Assembly: GCA_963777905.1 (NCBI GenBank)
Contig: CAVZSM010000001.1
Coordinates: 186,001-250,000, forward strand
Length of the DNA: 64,000 bases
Source of the DNA: Trebonia sp963777905
GTDB lineage: Bacteria; Actinomycetota; Actinomycetes; Streptosporangiales; Streptosporangiaceae
Reading direction: 5' to 3'
The notes under the pieces were generated by a model. The model did not search any database. It was not told the origin of the DNA and saw only the letters and a program-made list of their open reading frames with translations. How positions within the stretch are numbered: the first letter of the stretch is position 1; every line of letters begins with the position of its first letter. Both the position numbers and the translations under genes were made by a program. Of the stretch, positions 16,422-24,594 are shown one piece after another.

Positions 16422-16450
16422 TGCCTTCTGACTGTAGCGGACTCGTCGGA

Positions 16451-18049
16451 TCACAATGGAATGTTGCCGTGCTTCTTGGGCGGCAGCGTTTCCCGTTTAG
16501 TTCGCAGGCTGCGCAGTGCCCGGGTGACGGCGGCCCGCGTTTCCGCGGGGCGGATCACCGCGTCCAGGTAGCCGCGCTCAGCCGCGATGTACGGGTTGGC
16601 CAACGTGTCCTCGTATTCGGTCGTCCGCTCGGCCCGGAGCCGGTCCGGGTCCTCCGCCTTGGCCAGCTCTCGCCGGTACAGGATGTTGACCGCGCCCTGC
16701 GCGCCCATCACGGCGATCTGCGCGGTGGGCCACGCCAGGTTGATGTCGCCGCCGAGGTGCTTGGAGCCCATGACGTCGTAGGCGCCGCCGTAGGCCTTGC
16801 GGGTGATCACCGTGACCTTGGGGACGGTGGCCTCGGCATACGCGTACAGCAGCTTGGCGCCGCGCCTGATGATGCCGCCCCACTCCTGGGTGACGCCGGG
16901 CAGGAAGCCGGGGACGTCGACGAACGTGAGGATGGGGATGGAGAACGCGTCGCAGGTCCGCACGAACCGCGCCGCCTTCTCCGAGGCGTCGATGTCCAGG
17001 CAGCCGGCGAAGTGCATGGGCTGGTTGGCGACCACGCCGACCGGCGCGCCGGCGACCCGGCCGAAGCCGACCACGATGTTCGGCGCGAAGGCGGCGTGGA
17101 TCTCCAGGAACGTGTCTTCGTCGAGGACGGTCTCGATGACCCGGTGGATGTCGTACGGCTGGTTCGGCGAGTCGGGGATGAGGGTGTCGAGTTCCTCGTC
17201 GTCCGGACTGATCTCGTAGTCCGGCGTGACGGGGACCAGCGGCGGCTCGTCGAGGTTGTTCGACGGCAGGTAGGACAGCAGGTCCCTGGCGAAGGCGATG
17301 CAGTCCTCCTCGTCTTCCGCCTGGTAGTGCGCGACGCCGGACTTGGCCGCGTGGGTGTGCGCCCCGCCGAGCTCCTCGAAGGTCACGTCCTCGCCCGTCA
17401 CGGTCTTGATCACGTCGGGGCCGGTGATGAACATGTGGCTGGTGCCCTCGACCATCAGCGTGAAGTCGGTGATCGCCGGGGAGTACACGGCCCCGCCCGC
17501 GGCCGGCCCCATGATCAGGCTGATCTGCGGGATCACGCCGGAGGCGCGGGTGTTGCGGAAGAAGATCTCCGCGAACAGCCCGAGCGCCACCACGCCTTCC
17601 TGGATGCGCGCGCCGCCTCCGTCGTTGATGCCGACGACCGGGCAGCCGGTCTTCATCGCGTGGTCCATCACCTTGACGATCTTCTCGCCGTAGACCTCGC
17701 CGAGGCTGCCGCCGAACACGGTGAAGTCCTGGCTGAACACGGCGACTGGCCGGCCGTCCACCGTGCCGGTGCCGGTGACCACGCCATCGCCGTAGGGCCG
17801 GTTCCGCGCGATCCCGAAGTCACGGGCGCGGTGCCTGGCCAGCTCGTCGAACTCGGTGAACGAGCCGGGGTCGAGCAGCAGGTCGATCCGCTCGCGGGCG
17901 GTCAGCTTGCCGCGCGCGTGCTGTTTCTCGACGGCCGCCTGCGAGCCGGCGTGGACCGCTTCGTGCCTGCGGCGCTCCAGATCGGCGATCTTCCCCGCCG
18001 TGGTGTGCGGATCGGGCGCCGCACCGTCACTCGTCTCAGCTGCCGTCAT
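16451..18049 (-). CDS. accB: Acyl-CoA carboxylase beta subunit (carboxyltransferase)
   Basis: A 532-residue carboxyltransferase of the AccD/PccB family that moves CO2 from biotin to acetyl- or propionyl-CoA. It contains ARERIDLLLDPGSF near the N-terminus, oxyanion-hole glycines in GINDGGGARIQEGV and a second crotonase half with PGFLPGVTQEWGGIIRRG and GSKHLGGDINLAWP. Substrate choice cannot be read with certainty. It is divergent from ppc with a short gap. With accE it feeds malonyl- or methylmalonyl-CoA pools; the biotinylated alpha subunit is outside the window. Confidence 0.93.
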   Translation of the reverse strand: MTAAETSDGAAPDPHTTAGKIADLERRRHEAVHAGSQAAVEKQHARGKLTARERIDLLLDPGSFTEFDELARHRARDFGIARNRPYGDGVVTGTGTVDGRPVAVFSQDFTVFGGSLGEVYGEKIVKVMDHAMKTGCPVVGINDGGGARIQEGVVALGLFAEIFFRNTRASGVIPQISLIMGPAAGGAVYSPAITDFTLMVEGTSHMFITGPDVIKTVTGEDVTFEELGGAHTHAAKSGVAHYQAEDEEDCIAFARDLLSYLPSNNLDEPPLVPVTPDYEISPDDEELDTLIPDSPNQPYDIHRVIETVLDEDTFLEIHAAFAPNIVVGFGRVAGAPVGVVANQPMHFAGCLDIDASEKAARFVRTCDAFSIPILTFVDVPGFLPGVTQEWGGIIRRGAKLLYAYAEATVPKVTVITRKAYGGAYDVMGSKHLGGDINLAWPTAQIAVMGAQGAVNILYRRELAKAEDPDRLRAERTTEYEDTLANPYIAAERGYLDAVIRPAETRAAVTRALRSLRTKRETLPPKKHGNIPL

Positions 18050-18110
18050 GAGGGAAAGGGTAATGGCGCCGGATGATTGGGTTCACCCGCCGGTGGCTAG
18101 AGTCGGTCTC

Positions 18111-20849
18111 GTGAGCAGCGTGAGCGTGGACAGGGAGCGGGACTCGGCCGAGCTGCCTGAGACGATGCGGCGGGACGTCCGGCTGCTCGGCGACATCCTC
18201 GGCGAGGTCATCACCGAGTCCGACGGGCCTGATCTGCTCGCGGACGTGGAGCGGCTGCGGCGCGCGGTGATCGAGGCCCGCCGGGTACCTGACCTGGCGT
18301 CGCCGGAGGCGGCCGCCGCCGGGGACGCCATCGCGGCGCTCGTCGCCTCTTGGTCCCGGCAGCGCGCCGAGCAGGTCGCCCGCGCCTTTACCGTCTACTT
18401 TCACCTGGCCAACCTGGCGGAAGAGCAGCAGCGGGTGCGTACGCTGCGGGAGCGCGATTCCGGGGACAGCCCGCCGCGCGAGTCGCTCGCGGACGCGGTC
18501 GCGCGGATCACCGCCGAGCAGGGCCTCGACCACGTGCACGACGTGCTGGCCGGGCTGCGGGTGCACCCGGTGTTCACCGCGCACCCGACCGAGGCGCGCC
18601 GCCGCGCGGTGGTGGCGTCGCTGCGCCGGCTCAGCGGGCTGCTCACCGAGATCGACGATCAGCCGTCCGGCGTGGCGCAGCAGGCGGAGGTGCGGCGGCG
18701 GCTGCACGAGGAGGTCGACCTGCTGTGGCGGACCGCGCAGCTGCGGGTGGCCGGGATGACGCCCGCCGACGAGGTCCGCACGGTGATGACCGCGTTCGAC
18801 GAGACGCTGTTCCGGCTGGTGCCCGCCGTGTACCGGGCGATGGACCACGTGCTGCTGGGCCCGGACAGCGGCGTGGCCGCGCCGCCGGTGCCCGCGTTCT
18901 TGCGGTTCGGCAGCTGGGTCGGCGCCGACCGGGACGGCAACCCGACGGTGACCGCGGCGGTCACCAGGGAGGCCGCGCTCATCCAGGCCGATCACGCGCT
19001 GCGCGCGCTGGAGGCCGCGACCAGCAGGATCGGCCGGGCGCTGACCGTGACCGACGGGTCCGCGCCGCCGTCGGCGGAACTGCGCCGCGCGCTGGCCGCC
19101 GCGTCCGCCGCGCATCCGCAGCTGCTGGCGGAGATCACCGCCAGGTCGCCGCAGGAGCCTTACCGCGTCTACCTGCTGTACGCGGCCGAGCGCCTCGCCG
19201 CGACGCGCTCGCGGGACGCCGACCTCGGCTACGGCGGGCCGGCCGGATTCCTCGCCGACCTGCGCCTGGTTCAGTCGTCGCTGGCGGCGGCCGGCGCGAC
19301 GCGGCAGGCCTACGGGGAGCTGCAGCACCTGGTCTGGCAGGCGGAGACGTTCGGGTTCCACCTGGCCGGCCTTGAGGTCAGGCAGCACTCCCGGGTGCAC
19401 GCGAAGGCGCTGGCGGAGCTGCGGGCGGCATCGGCTACCTCCCCCGACCAGCCGCCTGCTCAACTGTCCCCGATGACCCTCGAAGTGCTGGACACGATCC
19501 GGGTCATCGGGTGGATCCAGCGCCGGTTCGGGGTGGCGGCCTGCCGCCGGTACATCATCTCGTTCACCACCTCGGCCGACGATGTCGCGGCCGTCTACGA
19601 GCTGGCGGGGTATGCGTTCCCCGACGGGGACGGCCCGGTGCTCGACGTGGTGCCGCTGTTCGAGAGCGGCGATGACCTGGCGCGGGCGCCGTCCGTGCTG
19701 ACCGCGATGCTCACGCTGCCCGCGGTGGCCGCCCGGCTGGCGGCCAACGGGCGGCATCTTGAGGTGATGCTCGGCTACTCGGACTCGGCCAAGGAACTCG
19801 GCCCGGCTTCGGCGACGCTGCGGCTGTTCGACGCGCAGGCGGCGATGGCGGCGTGGGCGGCCGAGCACGGCGTGCGGCTGACGCTGTTCCACGGCCGGGG
19901 CGGCGCGCTTGGCCGCGGCGGCGGCCCTGCGGGCCGCGCGGTGCTCGCGCAGGCGCCGGGCTCCGTGGACGGCCGGTTCAAGGTCACCGAGCAGGGCGAG
20001 GTGATCTTCGCCAGGTACGGCAGGTCAGCGATCGGGCTGCGCCACCTCGAGCAGGTCACCTCGGCGGTGCTGCTCGCCTCCTCGCCGTCGGTGGCCGCGC
20101 GGAACGGGACGGCCGCGACGGCGTTCCGCGCGCTGGCCACCGAGATCGACGACGCGGCGCGGCGGGCGTTCCGCGCGCTGGTGGAGACCGAGGGGTTCGC
20201 GGAGTGGTTCGCCCGGGTCAGCCCGCTGGAGGAGATCTCCGGGCTGCGGATCGGCTCCCGGCCGTCGCGCCGCGGGCTTGGCGGCGGCCCGCTCGGCCTT
20301 GAGGACCTGCGGGCCATCCCGTGGGTGTTCGCCTGGGCGCAGACCCGGCTGAACCTGCCCGGCTGGTACGGCCTGGGCAGCGGACTGGCCGCCGCGGCGT
20401 GGTCCGGCGTCGCCGCAGGCGACTCCGACGAGGGCCTGCCGATCGAGGGCCTGACGGCGCTTCGCCGCGCCTACAGCGCGTGGCCGCTGCTGGCCACGCT
20501 GCTGGACAACGCCGAGATGAGCCTCGCGAAGACCGACCGCGCGATCGCCGCCAGGTACCTCGCCTTCGGCGGCCGTCAGGACCTGACCGACCGGGTGCTC
20601 GCCGAATACGACCTGACCAGGCGGCTGGTGCTGGCCGTCACCGGGCACGACCGGCTGCTGGCCGACCGGCGGGTGCTGTCCCGCGCGATCGTGCTGCGCG
20701 ACCCGTACGTGGACGCACTCTCGTATCTTCAGCTGCGCGCCTTGTCCGCGCTGCGCGCGGACAAGGCCCCCGACGACGCCAGCTCCGACGAGCGCCTGCT
20801 CCTCCTCACGGTCAGCGGCATCGCCGCCGGCCTCCAGAACACCGGCTGA
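18111..20849 (+). CDS. ppc: Phosphoenolpyruvate carboxylase
   Basis: Converts PEP and bicarbonate to oxaloacetate. The 912-residue length is normal. Catalytic segments are VFTAHPTEARRR (His), FGSWVGADRDGNP, FHGRGGALGRGGGP and the C-terminal QNTG. GTG 18111 is chosen because TAGAGT lies 7 nt upstream, which suits leaderless transcription; GTG 18120 is an alternative. It is followed by GC-rich tandem repeats and a cluster of palindromic repeats. Confidence 0.95.
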   Translation: MSSVSVDRERDSAELPETMRRDVRLLGDILGEVITESDGPDLLADVERLRRAVIEARRVPDLASPEAAAAGDAIAALVASWSRQRAEQVARAFTVYFHLANLAEEQQRVRTLRERDSGDSPPRESLADAVARITAEQGLDHVHDVLAGLRVHPVFTAHPTEARRRAVVASLRRLSGLLTEIDDQPSGVAQQAEVRRRLHEEVDLLWRTAQLRVAGMTPADEVRTVMTAFDETLFRLVPAVYRAMDHVLLGPDSGVAAPPVPAFLRFGSWVGADRDGNPTVTAAVTREAALIQADHALRALEAATSRIGRALTVTDGSAPPSAELRRALAAASAAHPQLLAEITARSPQEPYRVYLLYAAERLAATRSRDADLGYGGPAGFLADLRLVQSSLAAAGATRQAYGELQHLVWQAETFGFHLAGLEVRQHSRVHAKALAELRAASATSPDQPPAQLSPMTLEVLDTIRVIGWIQRRFGVAACRRYIISFTTSADDVAAVYELAGYAFPDGDGPVLDVVPLFESGDDLARAPSVLTAMLTLPAVAARLAANGRHLEVMLGYSDSAKELGPASATLRLFDAQAAMAAWAAEHGVRLTLFHGRGGALGRGGGPAGRAVLAQAPGSVDGRFKVTEQGEVIFARYGRSAIGLRHLEQVTSAVLLASSPSVAARNGTAATAFRALATEIDDAARRAFRALVETEGFAEWFARVSPLEEISGLRIGSRPSRRGLGGGPLGLEDLRAIPWVFAWAQTRLNLPGWYGLGSGLAAAAWSGVAAGDSDEGLPIEGLTALRRAYSAWPLLATLLDNAEMSLAKTDRAIAARYLAFGGRQDLTDRVLAEYDLTRRLVLAVTGHDRLLADRRVLSRAIVLRDPYVDALSYLQLRALSALRADKAPDDASSDERLLLLTVSGIAAGLQNTG

Positions 20850-20922
20850 CCCGCCGCCGCGGGGCCGCTCCGGGCCGCCGCGGGACCGCTCCGGCCCCGT
20901 GGCCCGGGCCCCGGCGCCCGGC

Positions 20923-20988
20923 GCCAGCTCCCCGCCCCGGCCCAGCTCCCCGCCCCGGCCCAGCTCCCCGCCCCGGCCCAGCTCCCCT
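20923..20988. repeat. 18-bp tandem repeat, about 3.5 copies
   Basis: The unit CAGCTCCCCGCCCCGGCC repeats head to tail downstream of ppc with the copies essentially identical. It lies in a non-coding, extremely GC-rich stretch (20850-21060) in which I see no gene. Slippage during replication is the likely origin. Confidence 0.85.
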
Positions 20989-21063
20989 CCTCCGACGCCA
21001 GCCCGCCGCGCCGCCGCCCGTCGCGCCGCCCGCCCCCGGCCCCGGTCGCCAGCCACCGGGCCC

Positions 21064-21320
21064 CTGATGGCGGTCGATGGCCGGGCCCAACCAACCAAAC
21101 GTGGTCGATGTCCCGTCGACCACCAAGGCGGCCTCGCGGCAACCCCCTAAACGTGGTCGATGTCCCATCGACCACCAAAGAGCGTGGACGATGTTCACAT
21201 CGAGCACGTTCGTGGCGAGGTAGGGCTGCTGGGAGCGTGGACGATGTCACATCGACTACGTTCGCGCCGTGGGCGGGGAGCCGCTGGAACGTGGACGATG
21301 TTGCATCGACTACGTTCGCG
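21064..21320. repeat. Cluster of dispersed palindromic repeats (copies 21099, 21151, 21182, 21235, 21289)
   Basis: Five units of about 26-32 bp plus a half unit at 21067. The best-formed is TGGTCGATG-TCC-CATCGACCA (21154-21174). The others follow GTGGACGATGT-N2-CATCGACTACG, most ending TTCGCG. Unit starts are spaced 52, 31, 53 and 54 bp. They fill the intergenic region between ppc and the HTH gene. The same family recurs at 31597-31728. A REP-like function or mRNA-end structure is possible. Confidence 0.8.
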
Positions 21321-21340
21321 GGTGAGGCGCGGGGGAGAAG

Positions 21341-22267
21341 TCAGGCTGTGAGAGCAGGCACCTTACGTTCTGGATGATGGGCGGACCAGCAGGGGAAGCG
21401 GGCGGTCAGCTCTTCGCCCGCGGCTAGCCGGGCGAGTGCCTTCTTGCTCTGGTCATCGGCCGGGGTGTACACGGTCATCCGGGCGCCGGGCACGGCGTTC
21501 ACGGCGAAGCTGCTGGAAGTCACGGTGATGCGGCCGACGCTGGGGTGGCGGAGGTTCTTCACCATGCCGGTCGGCTGCGCGACGTCGTGTGCCGCCCAGG
21601 ACTCGGCGAACGCGGGGCTTTCCGCCTCGAGGCGGCGGATGAAGTGCGTCCAGGCCGGGTCGCTGAGGTGCTTGCTGTACGCGGCGCGCAGCTGGCCGAC
21701 CATGGTCGCGCAGGAGGCCTCGTGGTTGTCGTACGGCGCGCAGCAGGGGAGGGAGGTGAAGACGGAGAGCAGGGTGTTCCGCTCGGCCGTCGGGGCGGAC
21801 GTGACCGCGGGGAAGATCGCGGCGTACACCGCGTTCCAGGCCAGCAGGTCGAACCGTTCAGTGACCACGCAGGCGGGGATCGGGAGCGCGTCGAGGATCT
21901 GCTGGATCTCGTCAGGCAGCGGGCAGTCGTCGCAGCCAGGCACCGCGGCCGTGCCGGGGACGTCGGCGAGCCGGAACAGGTGCGCGCGCTCGGTTGTGTC
22001 GAGGCGCAGCGTGCGTGCGATCGCGTCGAGGACCTGGACGCTGGCGTTGATCGGGCGGCCCTGCTCCAGCCACGTGTACCAGGTGACGCCGACGCCCGCG
22101 AGCTGGGCCAGCTCCTCGCGCCGCAGGCCGGCGGTGCGGCGGCGGGTGCCCGGCGGCAGGCCGACATCCTCCGGGCTGATCCGCTCCCGCCGGGTGCGCA
22201 GGAACGCGGCCAGCTCAGTGCGGCGATCCGCGGTTCCGTTGATGGTGCTCACGCTCACGCTATCCAT
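21341..22267 (-). CDS. XRE-type helix-turn-helix regulator with MmyB-like ligand domain
   Basis: A 308-residue regulator. The N-terminal HTH is recognisable in GTRRRTAGLRREELAQLAG and TWYTWLEQGR. The C-terminal MmyB-like PAS-type domain contains RFDLLAWNAVYAAIF. Such proteins usually control an adjacent oxidoreductase or transporter gene. ATG 22267 is used. It is divergent from an MFS exporter gene 94 bp away, with paired direct repeats between them. Confidence 0.92.
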   Translation of the reverse strand: MDSVSVSTINGTADRRTELAAFLRTRRERISPEDVGLPPGTRRRTAGLRREELAQLAGVGVTWYTWLEQGRPINASVQVLDAIARTLRLDTTERAHLFRLADVPGTAAVPGCDDCPLPDEIQQILDALPIPACVVTERFDLLAWNAVYAAIFPAVTSAPTAERNTLLSVFTSLPCCAPYDNHEASCATMVGQLRAAYSKHLSDPAWTHFIRRLEAESPAFAESWAAHDVAQPTGMVKNLRHPSVGRITVTSSSFAVNAVPGARMTVYTPADDQSKKALARLAAGEELTARFPCWSAHHPERKVPALTA

Positions 22268-22301
22268 TCTGTCGTCAAGACGGCGGCCGTGCCAGGTGGT
22301 G

Positions 22302-22341
22302 TTGGTACCAGGATAAGCAGGCTCTTGGTACCAGAATAAGC
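22302..22341. promoter_or_regulatory. Paired 17-bp direct repeats, likely operator
   Basis: TTGGTACCAGGATAAGC (22302-22318) and TTGGTACCAGAATAAGC (22325-22341) differ at one base and start 23 bp apart, about two helical turns. Each contains the palindrome GGTACC. They lie just upstream of the MFS gene in the shared promoter region, so the divergent HTH regulator is the natural candidate to bind them. Confidence 0.7.
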
Positions 22342-22361
22342 CGCGCCGCAAACTGGGTGAC

Positions 22362-23861
22362 ATGACAGAACTCATCGAACGCCTTCCGCTGCGCGCCGGG
22401 CGCCGGGCGTCTGCCGGGGCCGGGCCGCGATCCAGCGTCGTCCTGGCGGTCGTGCTGACCGGGCAGCTGATGGCGGTGCTCGACACGAACATCGTGAACG
22501 TCGCGATCCCGTCGATGCATGCCGACCTGCACGCGTCCGGGGCCCTGCTGCAGCTGATCGTTGCCGGGTACACGATCGCGTACGCGGTGCTGCTCATCAC
22601 CGGCGCGCGGCTCGGCGACATCCTCGGACACCGGCGGGTGTTCCGCGCGGGAGTGCTGCTGTTTACGCTGGCGTCGCTTGGCTGCGGACTGGCGCCGACG
22701 GCCGGCGTGCTGGTGGGGCTGCGCTTCGCGCAAGGGGTCGGCGCCGCCGTGATGATCCCGCAGGTACTCAGCCTGCTGCAGCGCACGTACCAGGCGCCGG
22801 GCCCGCGGGCGCGGGCGATGAGCCTGTACGCGACGGTGATCTCCGGTGGCGCGGTGCTCGGCCAGGTGGTCGGCGGCCTGCTGATCAGCGCGGACGTGTT
22901 CGGCCTCACGTGGCGGTCGGTCTTCCTGGTGAACGTGCCCATCGGGGTCGCGGTGCTGCTGTGCACGGGGATGCTGCCCGGCGCGCGGGACATGACCGGG
23001 CGACGGCTCGACCTGCCCGGGCTGCTGGTGCTGACCCCGGCCGTGCTCGCGTTCGTGCTGCCGCTGGTGCTCGGGCAGCCGCTTGGCTGGCCTGCATGGG
23101 GGTGGGCGCTGCTGGCGGCGTCGGTCGTCCTGTTCGTCTTGCTCAGCTTCGTCGAGCACCGGGTCGCCGCGGGCGGCGGGCAGCCGATCCTGCCGCGTGC
23201 CCTGCTCGGCCTGCCCGGCGTGCTGGCCGGGATCGGCGGGCTGTTCGCGGCGATGATGGTGTTCGGCGGCTGGCTGTTCGGGTTCGCGCTGGAGCTGCAG
23301 GACGGGCTCGGCGAGTCGGCGCTGCGGGCGGGGCTCACCTTCGCGCCGGCCGCGGTGGCGTTCGCGCTGGTCAGCCTCAACTGGCGGCGACTTCCCGAGC
23401 GGTACCACGCGGTGCTGCCGGCCGCCGGGTTCGTGGTGAACGGGCTCGGGCTGCTCTGGCTGGGCCTGCTGTTCCGGTCTGGCGATGACGGGACCAGCTT
23501 CTGGGTATACGCCGCGTCGGCGGTGGCCGGGGCCGGCATGGCGGCCGCGTTCAGTCCGCTGATGACGCGGGTGCTGTCCCGGGTACCGGTGGCGATCGCG
23601 GCGGACGCCAGCGGGGTCATCGTGACCGTGAACCAGCTCGGGATTGTGACCGGCGTGGCGACGTTCGGCACGCTGTACCTGAACCTGGCCGGGCGGCTGC
23701 CTGGGTCGCTGGGCGGCTCGGCCGCTTTCGCGATCTCGTCGGCGAACGCCTACCTGGCCACGTCGGTCGCGCTCGCGGTGCTCGGGCTGCTCGGCGCGTT
23801 CCTCTCGGTCGCGCACATGCGGGTGACGGCGCGGCACGCGCTGGCGGCCGCGCGGCAGTAG
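22362..23861 (+). CDS. MFS transporter, DHA2 (14-helix) drug exporter type
   Basis: A 499-residue inner-membrane proton antiporter of the EmrB/QacA type. The first helix carries VLDTNIVNVAIPSM, the typical DHA2 motif. ITGARLGDILGHRRVF is motif A and SGGAVLGQVVGGLLI is motif C-like. Expected to export hydrophobic drugs or dyes. ATG 22362. Its divergent partner, the MmyB-like regulator, probably senses a substrate. Confidence 0.93.
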   Translation: MTELIERLPLRAGRRASAGAGPRSSVVLAVVLTGQLMAVLDTNIVNVAIPSMHADLHASGALLQLIVAGYTIAYAVLLITGARLGDILGHRRVFRAGVLLFTLASLGCGLAPTAGVLVGLRFAQGVGAAVMIPQVLSLLQRTYQAPGPRARAMSLYATVISGGAVLGQVVGGLLISADVFGLTWRSVFLVNVPIGVAVLLCTGMLPGARDMTGRRLDLPGLLVLTPAVLAFVLPLVLGQPLGWPAWGWALLAASVVLFVLLSFVEHRVAAGGGQPILPRALLGLPGVLAGIGGLFAAMMVFGGWLFGFALELQDGLGESALRAGLTFAPAAVAFALVSLNWRRLPERYHAVLPAAGFVVNGLGLLWLGLLFRSGDDGTSFWVYAASAVAGAGMAAAFSPLMTRVLSRVPVAIAADASGVIVTVNQLGIVTGVATFGTLYLNLAGRLPGSLGGSAAFAISSANAYLATSVALAVLGLLGAFLSVAHMRVTARHALAAARQ

Positions 23862-23871
23862 GCTGCGGGGC

Positions 23872-24594
23872 GTGAGCAGGACACACCGGCTTGACCTCGA
23901 TGATCAGACCCTGCGCGAGTGGGACGCCGTAGTGCTGGCCGCCGGCCCGGACGGGATCGTGCTTGACCGTTCGGCCTTCTATCCGGGCGGCGGCGGCCAG
24001 CCGCCGGACCATGGCGTGCTGCTGTGGGGCGGCGTGCAGACCCGGATCGTGGACGCCCGCAAGAGCCCGGACGACATGTACCTCGTGCCGCTGGACGGCG
24101 ACCCGCTGCCTGTCGTCGGCACTACCGTGCGCGGCGCGGTGGAGGATGAGCGGCGGACGTCGCTGATGCGGACGCACTCCGGGCTGCACGTGCTGTGCGG
24201 GGTGGTGTTCCGCGACTTCGGCGCCCTGGTGACCGGCGGGAACATGGAGCCGCTGACGGCGCGGATGGACTTCAACCTGGAGGCCGTGCCGCCGGGCTTC
24301 AAGGAGGCCGTCGAGGACGCGTGCAACGCCGAGCTGCGCCTCGACCGGCAGATCGTGGTGCGCACGCTGCCGCGGGCCGAGGCGTTCGAGATCCCGGACA
24401 TCATCAGGACCGCGACCAACCTCGTGCCCGAGGATGTCAAGGACGTGCGGATCGTGGACATCGTCGGCCTGGACCAGCAGGCCGACGGCGGCACCCACGT
24501 CGCGTCGACGTCCCAGGTCGGCCGCATCTCGGTCGTGAAGGTCGAGAACAAGGGCAAGGGCTTCCGGCGGATCCGCCTCGCCATCGGTTCGTGA
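23872..24594 (+). CDS. Alanyl-tRNA editing protein (AlaX type)
   Basis: A 240-residue free-standing editing domain that hydrolyses mischarged Ser- or Gly-tRNA(Ala). Zinc ligands are in RTHSGLHVL (HxxxH) and in the late DGGTHVASTSQVG (a conserved Cys is replaced here; only the His is visible). SAFYPGGGGQPPDHG is the family signature near the N-terminus. The start is GTG 23872. The stop overlaps birA by one base (TGATG), so the two are coupled. Confidence 0.9.
   Translation: MSRTHRLDLDDQTLREWDAVVLAAGPDGIVLDRSAFYPGGGGQPPDHGVLLWGGVQTRIVDARKSPDDMYLVPLDGDPLPVVGTTVRGAVEDERRTSLMRTHSGLHVLCGVVFRDFGALVTGGNMEPLTARMDFNLEAVPPGFKEAVEDACNAELRLDRQIVVRTLPRAEAFEIPDIIRTATNLVPEDVKDVRIVDIVGLDQQADGGTHVASTSQVGRISVVKVENKGKGFRRIRLAIGS

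Noticed and set aside
18036..19892. 618-codon minus-strand frame opposite ppc
   Set aside because: It is the antisense of a certain gene; its His/Arg/Gly-rich translation is the usual artefact of GC-rich codon bias.
21099..21320. CRISPR-like array (repeats about every 53 bp)
   Set aside because: Units vary in sequence and are themselves palindromes, one interval is 31 bp, the spacers are partly repetitive, and no cas gene is in the window.
22275..23837. 520-codon minus-strand frame opposite the MFS gene, and the fused frame joining it to the HTH regulator
   Set aside because: Low-complexity Arg/His/Pro/Gln translation antisense to clear transmembrane helices; the regulator has its own start at 22267.
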